This document shows, one piece after another, positions 21,436-31,461 of a DNA stretch of 64,000 bases. The stretch is from Eutrigla gurnardus. Lineage: Eukaryota; Chordata; Actinopteri; Perciformes; Triglidae. The position numbers and the translations under genes are program-made. Within the stretch, counting starts at the first letter, position 1. Every line of letters starts with the position of its first letter. The DNA is taken from positions 13,104,054-13,168,053 of the forward strand of contig OY741264.1 in assembly GCA_963514095.1 (NCBI GenBank), written 5' to 3'. The notes below the pieces were generated by a model. The model was not told the origin of the DNA. It saw only the letters and a list, made by a program, of their open reading frames with translations, and ran no database searches.

Positions 21436-23525
21436 AATTGAATTGAATTGATATTAGTGGGAACTGGTACACGCTGTCGTATACGCCGGTCAAGCACATC
21501 CCAAACATGCTCAATGGGTGACATGTCCGGTGAGTATGCTGGCCATGCAAGAACTGGGACATTTTCAGCTTCCAAGAATTGTGTACAGATCCTTGCAACA
21601 TGGGGCCGTGCATTATCTTGCTGAAACATGAGGTGATGTTCATGGATGTATGGCACAACAATGGGCCTCAGGATCTCATCACGGTATCTCTGTGCATTCA
21701 AAATGCCATCAATAAAATGCACCTGTGTTCTTCGTCCATAACAGATGCCTGCCCATACCATAACCCCACCACCACCATGGGCCACTCGATCCACAACATT
21801 GACATCAGCAAAGCGCTCACCCACACGACGCCACACACGCTGTCTGCCATCTGCCCTGAACAATGTAAACCGAGATTCATCCGTGAAGAGAACACCTCTC
21901 CAACGTGCCAGACGCCATCGAATGTGAGCATTTGCCCACTCAAGTCTGTTACGGCGACGAGCTGGAGTCAGGTCAAGACCCCGATGAGGACGACGAGCAT
22001 GCAGTTGAGCTTCCCTGAGACGGTTTCTGACAGTTTGTGCAGAAATTGTTTGGTTATGCAAACCAATTGTTTCAGCAGCTGTATGAGTGGCTGGTCTCAG
22101 ATGATCTTGGAGGTGAACCTGCTGGATGTGGAGGTCCTGGGCTGGTGTGGTTACACGTGGTCTGCGGTTGTGAGGCCGGTTGGATGTACTGCCATATTCT
22201 CTGAAACGCCTTTGGAGACGGCTTATGGTGGAGAAATGAACATTCAATGCACGAGCAACAGATCCGGTTGACATTCATGCTGTCAGCATGCCAATTGCAC
22301 GCTCCCTCAATGCTTGTGGCATCTGTGGCATTTTGCTGTGAGACAAAACTGCACATTTCAGAGTGGCCTTTTATTGTGGGCAGTATAAGGTACACCTGTG
22401 CACTAATCATGATGTCGGATCAGCATCTTGATGTGGCACACCTGTGAGGTGGGATGGATTATCTTAGCAAAGCAGAAGTGCTCACTATCACACATTTAGA
22501 CAGATTTGTGAACAATGTTTGAGAGAAATGGTAATATTGTGTATCTGGAATGAATTTTAGATCTTTAAGTCCATCTCATGAAAAATGGGAGCAAAAACAA
22601 AAGTGTTGCGTTTATATTTTTGTTGAGTGTATATATGTCACTTTAAATTGTATTGTGTGTGTGTGTGTTCTTCTGTTTAAAGACCACAGCTGAGGAGAGG
22701 GAAGAAGGGGCAGCAGGTGGAGCTCACTGTCCCACACACGGTAGAGAAGAGGCTGTGAGAGATGAGCCCAAAGTGACAGGACCTGCTCCCAAAAAGACAG
22801 CACTTGAGGACCTGTTAGGGAACTCTTTCTCAACTGAGCCAGAGGAGTCCAACAGTTGAAAACAGGCTGAGAGGGAAGTTGAAAACTACAGAAAAGAGGC
22901 CTCTATCCCTCTCAGTGGCTGCGCTCTGAAGTGGTGGCAAGAACACTGCTCCCAATATCCTTTGCTGTCTCACCTTGCCAAAGCATGCCTTTCTGTCCCT
23001 GCTACTTCCGTTCCAAGTGAGCGTATCTTTTCAACAGCAGGGGACATAGTCAATGCGCAAAGATCCCAACTGCTGCCAGAGAATGTGGACATGCTAATAT
23101 TCTTGAAAAAGAACATGGCTGTGTAGTTACAGCATGTTGTTAATAACATTGGTCAGGCTGTTTTTGCACTATTTGCAATCTATCTCTGTACTGACAGAGT
23201 AGAACTTTGATTTGGTTTTGCACATAATATTGTTTGCACTTGAAAAAAAGAGAAATATTTTATTTATTTTATTTTTACTTTTATAAATTTTAATTTTAGT
23301 TTCAAGTTGTGGAAGAAGTGTATTAAAAGCTTATGCTTACATCATGCATGTAAGAGTTATAATAAAACAATTTCAAAATGCATGTGCAACTCGGTTAAAT
23401 AAAAGTCTGTTGGTCATATTTTGTCATTGTAGTTTTCTTAAAATCTTGTCTCGTTCTCGTGAACCCAATATCGTGTCTCGTCTCGTCTCGTGAGCCGAGT
23501 GTATCGTCACACCCCTACTAAATAC

Positions 23526-25101
23526 ACACATAAAGACATTCAAAACGAGATTTTTGAGATTATGGCTGACATGATCAGAAATGAAATAAGTGCAGAAATC
23601 CGAGAAGCAGAACATTTCGCCCTGATGGTTGACGAAAGCAAAGATATCCGTAAAAGTGAACAGATTTCCATCGTTGTGCGGTATTTAAAAGGAGACGAGG
23701 TGCGTGAGGAATTCCTGCACTTCACGCATGCAGATGGCCTGGACGCCGGCTCGCTCCTGGGAAGTATACAACAGACTCTATCACAGTGCAATATTGACAA
23801 AAACGTGTGTTGGACAGTGTTATGATGGCGCTGCAGTTATGTCGGGCTCCAAAAGTGGTGTTCAGCAGAAATTCAAAAAGGATGTGCCACAAGCACTGTA
23901 CATTCACTGTCATGCGCATAGGTTAAACCTCGTTTTGGTTGATGTGGTGCGCAACGTTGAAGCAGCAGCAGAGTTTTTTGAAACCGTACAAATGTTGTAC
24001 AACTTTTTCTCCAACTCTGTCGCCCATGATCTGTTCATCAAGAAACAGAGAGAGATTGAATCAGCGACACAGCCCGTTGAACTCAAGAGCCTATCCGACA
24101 CACGCTGGGCATGTCAATATGCGGCGTTGATGGCAATCCGAAAATCACTGCCTGCAATACGGGCAACACTTCTGGATATCATGTCTCAGCCTAATGCGCG
24201 GAGGAAAACTGAGGCCAGGGCTGTGAATGGGCTTATTGATGAAAAGTTTGTCCTGCTTCTCACGCTTTTCGAGGAGCTATTCCGGGTCACAAAATTCATG
24301 TCTGACCAGCTCCAGTCTCCCACTCTTGAGCTTTCGTCCACAATAGACTTAGCAGAGTCAGTCATAGCGACATTGTCAGACAAACGTGCAGAAGAATCGT
24401 GGGTTGACATTCGGGACAGAGCAGCGGACCTGTGCACCAAAGACGGTGTGAGCCAGGACGGGACACGCGAAAAAAGACAGGCACAGCTTCCTCGAATCCT
24501 CCAAGAGTTTGTTGTCGAGGCCCCAGTTGAGCGCACACCTGTAACAGCTCCAGATGCGCTGCGCACACATTGTTATTACCCAGTAATTGACAGACTTGTG
24601 GGTGAAATGAGAAGACGTTTCTCAACCGAGGCCGGAGGTGTTTTAACTGGAGTCTCAGCACTCAGCCCCAAACATGCGTCTTTCCTAGACAAGAAATGTC
24701 TGCAGCCCATGGCGCAGTTCTATGGAGTGACTGAGGAAAATCTGACAGCAGAGCTACACCAAGTTCAGCGTCTGCTGGAAAGAAAGAAAGCACAGGGACA
24801 TGTAGTGAATGACACTGTGGGATTTCTCGCTTTAATGCAACCTTACCGGGATGCTTTTGTGGATTTATACAGACTCATCTGTATTTCACTGACCCTGCCC
24901 GTGACTTCTGCTTCGTGCGAACGGAGTTTCTCCTGCCTCCGTCGGATTAAGAACTATCTACGGAATAGCAGCGGTGATTCCCGAAACAGCAACTGGGCCC
25001 TGTTGTCCATCAACAAACAAAGGACAAAGACTTTGGATGTTCAGCGCATCATCGACATCTTTGCCTCAAATCACAAAAAATGGCGGATTGTACTCATTTG
25101 A
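23526..25101 (+). pseudogene. hAT transposase C-terminal part (ZMYM type)
   Basis: Resumes the frame of 14421-15224. Catalytic-core motifs: FALMVDESKDI, then a frameshift near 23815, then QCYDGAAVMSGSKSGVQQKF and ALYIHCHAHRLNLVLVDVVR. After the helical insert come LSDTRWACQYAALMAIRKSL and the dimerisation segment LVTSASCERSFSCLRRIKN-like region near 24900 (PVTSASCERSFSCLRRIKNY), ending NHKKWRIVLI at TGA 25099-25101. About 465 residues are open after the shift. The shift removes function unless corrected, but the rest of the frame is remarkably clean, so this copy is probably not very old. Confidence 0.9.
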
Positions 25102-25868
25102 AAATCTCAACCTGGTGAGTTTTAATATTGTTTTTGAAAACTTTGCTGACTTTGTTATTGCGTTTTGCGTGTTGCCTGTTTCATGCTCTTCCTTGCTGCG
25201 GTCTTGTCGCCTTATTCGCATATTTAATTAGTTGGAGATGTGTTTTGACTCTTGGCTGTTGTGTGGTAGAGTAGCTACCGTATGGTTTTAGGACAACTGG
25301 AGAAAATGTGCGGTGTTGAATTGGGTGATCTGTGTGTCAAAGTTTGCCTTATTGCCCCACTCTGATCTTATATTGGTCTCGTCTCATCGCCTTCTATATC
25401 TGTCTTATTTTCACTCGCATCATTACGCAATATGGAAATTAATGTAAAATTTAAAAATAAAGTGCTAATAGAAAGCTAACTACTTGTGCGTGTCCTGTGT
25501 ATGTGAAAGTTATATGCAATTGCCATTTCTTTTGTGTCAACAAATTGTCAACATGAGTTCATTCACATTATCAAAGTCACAATAAACTTTATATCTAAAC
25601 CTCGGGAAATATGATCCACCGTAAACACGGTGCATTTTATTTTGAAAATCAAACCGGTGTTTAATTTTGTATTTTGTACATGATTTCCTGTCCCGCACGA
25701 TCTGCTTGACGTCCGGCAAAAATAGAAGCTGACACATTGACTAAAATAGAGCGTTTTTCTGAAATATTACCCATATTTAAGCACGTTGAATAAGTAGACG
25801 GCGACTAGTTAGACCAAAACTCACAGGTTCACGTTGCTCCACTGTCACGTCTCGTCAGTTATCCATGG

Positions 25869-25904
<36 letters not shown>

Positions 25905-26198
25905 CGAGGACAGAGGAGCAGCAGGCTCAACACACACAACAACCCTGTATTACAAGAAAATGGGTTTTTGTACCGCCGTTTTTTTTTTTACATCCCTAAC
26001 AGGAATTTATTAATGTTATTAAAAAAACAAAAAACACACACACACACACAGAGTGCACTTTTAATACGAGGCAAAAAGGGCAGGGATGGTGTTGTTATAT
26101 ATTCACATTGAAATTCTGGCATTGATTTGAGCCCGACCACCGTATGAGTTAGCCCCACCGTAGTTGAACCAGAAAAAATACTCTGGCGCCGCCACTCT
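25102..26198 (+). other. 3' non-coding part of the ZMYM-type hAT
   Basis: No gene. AATAAA near 25457; a (TC)n run at about 25873-25902; a poly-T near 25980 and (AC)n at about 26034-26050; then the right terminal region with a CCGACCACCGTATGAGTTAG / GCCCCACCGTAG pair and the inverted end. Confidence 0.7.
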
Positions 26199-26206
26199 GG
26201 GGATGC

Positions 26207-26908
26207 CACCTTGTGCGACCAGTGGATCGAGGACAGCAACTACAGCTTCCCTGCGTTGTCCATCGTGCCAGCTGTGGGGGACTGGCAGGAAGGAGGAAGC
26301 CAGCTGCTTTCGTTTAAAATCCCTCGCCTCGCTAAGTTTCAGGATGCGGGAAAGACAGAAATGTATCAACTTCTCGTAAAGTTGCTAAATTTTGTCTCCC
26401 TGGAAGGAGTAAAGGAGTCGAGGTGGACTGAGTTCTTTGGTCCAGACTCTTCCCCGAAAGGCAGTTGGCGTTGGGTGCCCGTTGAGAAGCGGACAGCTGA
26501 CCTCCAGTGGAGGGTTGTACACGGGGCGATTTGTTTGTTGAATGCCCTCGTCCGTCAGCCTTGTTTCAGCTTTTAAAAAGTTGGTTTGAGGGTTTTGGGG
26601 AGTTTTCTTTTTGTTTATTTATTTTCGGTCCTAAGTACATTGTTCAGAAGAAGGCCGTGCACCTCCTGCTAAACTTTTTGTCCGGTGCTGCTAAGTTGGC
26701 CATCTGGCTGACACGTAGAAACCGGGTCCAGGAGGCTGGGTGTGTGGAGCCGGTGCCTGTTCTGGCAGGACTGGTGAAGGCCAGACTGAGGGTGGAACAC
26801 ACCTATTATAAAATGATGGACAATGTGCAGGCCTTTACTCACATGTGGGCTGTTGGCGAGGTGCTGTGCTATGTGGGGGGTGACGGGGAGCTGTTCATCT
26901 CTTTTTAA
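26207..26908 (+). pseudogene. Tx1-clade LINE ORF2, extreme C-terminus (right of hAT)
   Basis: Continues the frame cut at 14040: TLCDQWIEDSNYSFPALSIV, LLSFKIPRLAKFQDAGKTEM, WRWVPVEKRTADLQWRVVHG. After one or two frame changes it reads FGPKYIVQKKAVHLLLNFLS, AAKLAIWLTRRNRVQEAG and VLAGLVKARLRVEHTYYKMM, ending at TAA 26906-26908. Tx1 ORF2 proteins end in this type of region. Function unknown. Confidence 0.8.
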
Positions 26909-27382
26909 TATCTGTTCATTGCTTGGTTTATTGGTTTCAATGTTTGTATTTCACATTGTTTGCGGCGAGGTGCATCCCTGAAATAGTGCATTAAAGGGAT
27001 TTTGAAAACCAAACCTCCTCCCCTGTTCTCCTCCTCCTCCCCTATTCTCCTCCTCTCTTACACAAATACAGACAATGTGAATTAGAGTTAAATTAATTTT
27101 GGATGTAATTTATAATCAGAATCTTTGTCAGATCAACTGTTATGCTATGACTAAAATGATTGCCTGGTTGTGCGTAGTTAGGTGATTGAGCATGTGTGCC
27201 ACAGGACATGGGATAATTTCAGAGGACATTATGACAGCTGTGTTCTGTACATTTTGTCTTTGTTAGATAGGACATGACCCGTCTTTTGTCTAAGGTATGA
27301 TGCCTCTTCCTCAAAAGGGAGATTGCTGCTAGACTCAGGGTCTTTCCTGCTGACTCTGAACCTTTGCATCAGAAGGCAGAGG
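26909..27382 (+). other. Tx1 3' UTR, then degenerate satellite unit and spacer
   Basis: 26909-27005 is the short Tx1 3' UTR ending GTGCATTAAAGGGATTTTGA. 27010-27115 has CCTCC/CTCCTC runs followed by ACAAATACAG...TAATCAGAAT, recognisably a decayed unit of the satellite seen from 40461 on. 27116-27382 has no feature I recognise. Confidence 0.5.
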
Positions 27383-28228
27383 TAGGGCTGCACGATTCTG
27401 GAAAAAATGTGAATCACGATTTTTTTTCTTAGAATTGAGATCACGATTCTCTTGCACGATTTTTTTCCACAAAATGTTTATTGCACTGATGAACTTTAAC
27501 AAAACAAAAAAACGTTTGTTGCTTTGGCAGAGGCATAGTAGTAGTTCTATCATTGGAAGATAAGTAATTTTTACAAAAGTAAAAAAAAACAAAAAAACAC
27601 ACGGGCGATTTTAAGTATTGCACGCTTGGTGGGCTGCCACTAGATGATGATTGACAGGCGCTCTCCTTCATACAATCACGCGTACACTTCATGGCTGCAC
27701 CTGATTGGACGATCGCTTTCACAGCTGTCCTGTCCTCCGGAGTTCACGCAGACCAACATGGCGGCAAATAGTTCACAAAAAGGTGTTTCTGAAAACATTT
27801 TAAGCGAGAAATAAGCTATGCAGTTGCTGAATCTGTCTTTATTTTAGATCGACAACATTCAGTTTAGAAGATTTTCGCGAGCGTTCGCGAGCGTTCCCGA
27901 GGCGGCGAGTCGAGCCCGGCGCAATGAATGGGACGCGGGGAAACACCGCTGCCTGTGGACCATAGCTGTGGACACGTACCTTCACTCTTTCCAAACACTC
28001 TGCAGGCGTCTTCCTCCACTGAATCACGTGTTGTAAAGACGCTTTACCATAGGTTGAGGGGCGGCAGTGCTGCGTTTGGGGGCGCTTCAAAAAATCCGGA
28101 AGGAAATAGGAGCATTTGTGATGCAGCTCGAGATATAAAATGCTTCAGAATCGCCGTGTGTAGAAATGAGATCACGTGTATGTGTGAATCGAGATCGCGA
28201 TTTTTTAACGATTTTTTGTGCAGCCCTA
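27383..28228. mobile_element. 846-bp hAT element, copy A
   Basis: Ends TAGGGCTGCACGATTCTGG... and ...ATTTTTTGTGCAGCCCTA are inverted, with ATCACGATTTTTT words near both. The left flank is GGCAGAGG (27375-27382) but the right flank is ATTCACAG, so it lacks a matching duplication. The missing GGCAGAGG partner lies at 40286-40293, right of copy B. No transposase; the open frames over 27839-28251 are not conserved coding. Confidence 0.85.
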
Positions 28229-28427
28229 ATTCACAGCTACATTACCAATAACTTGATTGTCATATTCGGACAAAGATGAGAAGCTCATTACTAGGGGTGG
28301 GGGAAAAAATCGATATTGCAATATATTGTTGTGCTCTCTGTCGCAATAAATAAATCGATACACTGACGGCAAATATCGATATTTTGGGTCTACAGGTTTT
28401 TTTAGACTCCCGTCTGTGCGTCTAGGA

Positions 28428-28890
28428 GTTAACGGTTCTCCGGAGCGGATCCGCGGGGGCCGCCCGCTGCCCGGGGGTCGGTCTGAGCTCCAAGCGGGTT
28501 TCACACAGCCTTGAGGGCATGAGTGCCGACTTTTCGGCCGGGTTTGATTGCCTATTTACGGGCAGGATTCCGAGCGGCGCGCTAGAGTTTACGGTTCTCC
28601 GGACGGAGCAGAACTGCGGGTTCGCGGTGCGTAATTGTAAGCGTGGCCGTGTGCTGGCCAGTGCTGTTGTGAGCTTCAAGCGCTTTTCACACAGCATTGA
28701 GGGCATGAGGACCCACTTTTCGGCCGGGCTCGATTGCCTATTTACGGGCAGGATTCCGGGCGGCGCGTGTTTACCGTCCGCCGGAGGGTCCGCAAGTGTG
28801 GATCCGCGGAGCCGTGTGCTGCCCGGTGTTGCTGTCAGCTCCAAGCGGTTTTCACCCAGCTCTGAGGGCATGAGGCCCGACTTCCCAGGT
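28428..28890. repeat. Tandem repeat, units of about 160-180 bp
   Basis: Three related units start near 28428, 28588 and 28769 with TTAACGGTTCTCCGG / TTTACGGTTCTCCGG / TTTACCGTCCGCCGG. Each carries a TGAGGGCATGAG word, and two carry TTGCCTATTTACGGGCAGGA. The unit is GC-rich, unlike the AT-rich ends of the host hAT-like element. It is not coding on either strand. Confidence 0.85.
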
Positions 28891-29318
28891 ACTGGATGGG
28901 TGAACATAACTCTGCACATAATTGGTTGCATACGGAAATGTGCCCAATATTTCATTTAATTCTGATGTTATTCTTATCTTGTTTAGCTATTGTTAAACTT
29001 AAACGGGCCCAAGTTTACATAAAACAAGTTGCTACTGACTTTTCAGTATCAGAAAGCACTGTCCTGGTTTACATAAGACATGTTATTAATGTTCATGCAC
29101 TTTAATGTGTCCAGCTGGACAGTGTTTATTCATTTGCACATTGTACGAAGTTTGGGAATTTATTTTTTATGCATATTTTTTCTTTTTCAGTCACATATCG
29201 TGATATATCGTTGATGAAACTTCTTGCAATATATCGAATATCGCAGATATCGTGTATCGTGATATTATCGTTATCGTGGGCCAAATATCGTCACAGTATC
29301 GAATCGTGAGTTACCCGT

Positions 29319-31037
29319 TGTTGGGGTTGTAGCAGGAGCAGATTTGGTTATCAACAGTTAATTATTAATATCAATATGATTATCGGTATTAATAATTATA
29401 TTTAATATATTATCATGATATAATCATGAATAAACGGGGCACCACCCTGGGATCAGGGAAAAGATAACCTAAAACTGTATTCAGTCTCAATATGAAGGTT
29501 TTATACTCACATGCCAATCATCGTGATCATTGGCATGGAAGCATAAAACAATCTAACAATTAAAAAGGCGTGAAATTCAAGCACTAGCCTTCACAACCTG
29601 CTGTTATCCAGTGACATATACACAACAAGCACAAGAGACCGCTAGTTATAATATAATAAGATTTATTAAAATCAGTAATAATGATCACAATCAATAACAC
29701 TGCAATTAACAAAGCCTTATTACCTAACTACCTAACACACAAAGCTAAGCTTAAACAAAGGATGTGTGTGTGCGTGCGTGTCGAGAGAGAGGGAGAGAGA
29801 GAGAGGGAGAGATGGCTATGGGCGGCCACCAGATGTAGCGAGAGAGAGAGAGAGGTGGAGCTATTCCTCGCAGCGTTCAGGGGCGGAGCCACTGAGGTCT
29901 GATGGAGTAGCGAGAGAGAGAGAGAGGTGGAGCTATTCCTCGCAGCGGTCAGGGGCGGAGCCACTGAGGTCTGACGGAGTAGCGAGAGAGAGAGAGAGAG
30001 ATAGCCGTATGTAGCCACCAGATGTAGCTATGTCCCTAGCGCCCGCCGGGAACAGCTGGCTTAGGACACGTGTATGTGTGTGTGTGTTAGCGGGTCACAA
30101 ACAAAGAGAGAGAAAATGCGCGAGCGATATTCGGAGGGACAGAAAGCGTGCCGTTATCACACGGGCTCGCGTGAATGAACTGGCGTTTATTCCGCGAGAC
30201 CGGTCTTTTAACTGATAGTAGAGGCTTTCTGAGCTCGCGAATATGGCGGAGGTTAGTCGAAAACACTGTTACAGAAATCAACCCAGCTGCGTGGTACACA
30301 TCAGTATTCAAATACAGCAGCACATGAACCAACGGACTCGGCGGTCCGCGATCAGAACTTAAAACACATTAACAAGAATTACAAGCATATCCTACACTAT
30401 CACTTGTGTCTCTGCCCAGACTGATAGCCTCTTACTGGTATCGTTGCGTAAGACGATGACGGCGTTCCGTAACGGCGGTGGTTCGTGAGTCCCCGGCGTC
30501 AGCGGGGGACGTGATGAGTCGGCTTCGTCCAGACGAGAGCGGAGCGGGTTTCCTCTCGTTGATCAAACTCAAATAAAGAAAACAGTCCGTGTTTCTTTCT
30601 TCCACGGACGGCGATATAATCGCGGCTTGGCGATCTAGTCAGCTTACTTCAGACAGCGTCTGGTAGCTGGACGGCAGGAACCGGCTTGGTTCCTCTTGTT
30701 GCAGCGGTGCGCTGCGGGAGGGGGTCGCCTCCCGTTGCAACGTGGTGTTGCGCCGGTTGTAGGAAGAGGCCAGAGTAGGAGTCGGAGTAAGAGTGAATAA
30801 GAGAGCGTTCTCCGGGCGGCTTCGGTTTATAAAGCTCAGGCCGCTCCAGGGGACCCCCCGGGGTTCCCTGAAGATGGCAGCCAATAGGATGGTTGGGTGG
30901 CGTCGCATCTCTCACCTGGGTGAGATGTGAAACTAAAATGGCGGTGTAGTTTTTAATCCCCTTTGTCCCTTTGTCCTGGCCGCATGTGTGGGCTTCTGTA
31001 GGCCGCATTGTGTAGTCCTAACGGTTAGGTCCCAACA
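29319..31037 (-). repeat. LTR (3' LTR of the gag-only retrotransposon)
   Basis: 1719 bp, TGTTGGGG...CCCAACA. The element is read on the minus strand, so this is its 3' LTR. A CCGT target duplication lies at 29315-29318 and 35793-35796. Almost identical to the copy at 34056-35792: apart from different (GT)n/(GA)n lengths I see only a few changes, for example near 30925. Contains (GA)n tracts near 29790-30000 that produce spurious long frames. Confidence 0.95.
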
Positions 31038-31038
31038 G

Positions 31039-31051
31039 TCCCCCTTTTGGT
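31039..31051 (-). promoter_or_regulatory. Polypurine tract
   Basis: The minus strand reads CCAAAAGGGGGA just upstream of the 3' LTR. This is the expected position and composition for the plus-strand DNA primer, and it fixes the element's orientation as minus. Confidence 0.8.
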
Positions 31052-31461
31052 CTGAAGGTTGAGGTGTGGGACGCAACCTTCGGAGCAACATAAGGGCCGA
31101 ACCGTCCATGTATTCCTTGAAACACGTGGGAGTCCAAACAGTCTGTATATTCCATGGAAAAGAGGTTAAACAGTTCATTCAGGTTAAAGTCCATGACTTT
31201 GATGGAGGCATTGTTTGGGCAGAGATTGAGGCAAGGTCTGGGCAGAGATTTCTACGGTCTGGGCAGAGATTTCTAACCATCTAACCTATATCAAACATCT
31301 GCTAAGACACAATTTTCACAAACATCAACATTATCATTACACTCAGGTAGTTTCAAACAGGACACACCCCAACTATGAAACGGAACGAAGGAGGAAAAGG
31401 AAAGCGAGGAAAAGGAGAAGGGGTTAGTGGTCGTTTGGTTTACTCCTGGAGAAGACTTAAG
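31052..31461 (-). other. Non-coding 3' part of the gag-only element
   Basis: No gene seen. Contains a short tandem word near 31230-31275 (GGTCTGGGCAGAGATTTCTA repeated) and purine-rich sequence before the gag stop. Confidence 0.6.

Larger units (their letters stand above)
18322..21450 (+). mobile_element. L2/Maui-type LINE inserted into Tc1 transposase
   Basis: 5'-truncated LINE. The frame opens LKQKLRKLETIWRSTKLEES, is interrupted by a TTAA MITE (18407-18799) and continues TYKKALRNARAAYYSSLIEE. RT motifs: NYRPISNLPFLSKILEKVVA, LDLSAAFDTINHEILI, YGVPQGSVLGPILFNLYM, then TGA 19786-19788, then CYADDTQLYLS (catalytic YADD), KSWMTCNFLMLNSDKTEVIV, RLDYCNSLLSG, LASLHWLPVKSRIEFKILLL and LNGLAPSYLKELIKPYCPP, ending at TGA 20638-20640. 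The 3' UTR contains a (CT)n run near 20742-20770 and ends ATAAATAAAATTGAATTGAA, a (TTGAA)n tail. Tc1 sequence resumes at about 21451. Confidence 0.92.
18185..22331 (-). pseudogene. Tc1 transposase (DDE), split by an L2 LINE
   Basis: The minus-strand start is ATG 22331 (MPQMPQALRERAIGMLTA), followed by a TGA at 22275-22277 where Gly is expected. Then two helix-turn-helix segments (ALNVHFSTISRLQRRFREYG; AAETIGLHNQTISAQTVRNR), catalytic LFTDESRFTLF, FQQDNARPHVAR and SPDMSPIEHVWDVLDRRIR. At PTNI (about 21450) the frame is broken by the L2 insertion. The C-terminus resumes at about 18320: QLRTAIEEECTNIPQATIDN, INSMRRRCVALHEANGGHTR, stop at 18185. Third-residue Glu rather than Asp in SPIEHVWD fits the Tc1 (DD34E) rather than mariner type. 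Confidence 0.93.
17865..22629 (-). mobile_element. Tc1-type element with about 280-bp TIRs
   Basis: Inverted ends begin CACTCAACAAAAATATAAAC on both strands and stay nearly identical for roughly 280 bp (about 17865-18145 and 22350-22629). TA flanks both sides (17863-17864 and 22630-22631). The interior encodes a minus-strand Tc1 transposase interrupted by an L2 LINE (about 18322-21450). Without the LINE the element would be about 1.6 kb, the normal Tc1 size. Confidence 0.95.
15422..23126 (+). pseudogene. ZBED-type hAT transposase, interrupted and mutated
   Basis: Starts MTLENTGITIEDVPATFKS. BED-finger region: VWQHFGYP, then a TGA at 15554-15556 where the family has the first zinc Cys, then CMKIMPYTAANTSTMQRHIQ. 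Next VVENQGFRRLLHTLEPKY and AKSIAITTDGWTSR (hAT catalytic-core Asp region). A TGA at 15986-15988 and a frameshift near 16030 follow. Then LQTRPLFEAHTGANIAEVLQ, AIVTDNARNMDVAV and IKCFAHT, cut by a MITE; after it VARLLGRVRRVAAFFHRS, a TAA, MDVTTQWNSTLDMLARYFEQ and LLECTVLDPRFRTLPQLD. The C-terminal dimerisation region lies beyond the Tc1 insertion: HLAKACLSVPATSVPSERIF, stop 23124-23126, with another TGA near 22858. Confidence 0.9.
15225..23517 (+). mobile_element. 8.3-kb hAT element (ZBED type) with 8-bp duplication
   Basis: Ends TAGGGGTGTGACGA... and ...TCGTCACACCCCTA are exact inverted repeats. CTAAATAC flanks both sides (15217-15224 and 23518-23525). Both ends are rich in TCTCG/CGAGA words. 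Encodes a ZBED-like transposase and hosts a MITE (16232-17171) and a Tc1 element (17865-22629). Removing the element and one flank restores the host transposase frame exactly. Its own length without passengers would be about 2.6 kb. Confidence 0.95.
14041..26198 (+). mobile_element. 12.2-kb hAT element (ZMYM/TTF type) inserted in Tx1
   Basis: Flanked by GGGGATGC on both sides (14033-14040 and 26199-26206), an 8-bp duplication. The ends are inverted and GC-rich (AGCGGCGGCGCCAGGGT and its counterpart AGAGTGGCGGCGCCAGAGT on the other strand). The Tx1 frame resumes across the element. It carries its own transposase (14421-15224 and 23526-25101) split by an 8.3-kb ZBED-type hAT. Without that passenger it would be about 3.9 kb. 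Confidence 0.88.

Noticed and set aside
28226..28959. 177- and 146-residue frames in the tandem repeat
   Set aside because: Both strands are open because the repeat is GC-rich; no start context or homologous domain.
29681..30018. Long overlapping frames on both strands in the (GA)n region of the LTR
   Set aside because: They translate as RERERE or SLSLSL and follow the microsatellite; the same frames recur at 34418-34775 only because the LTR is duplicated.
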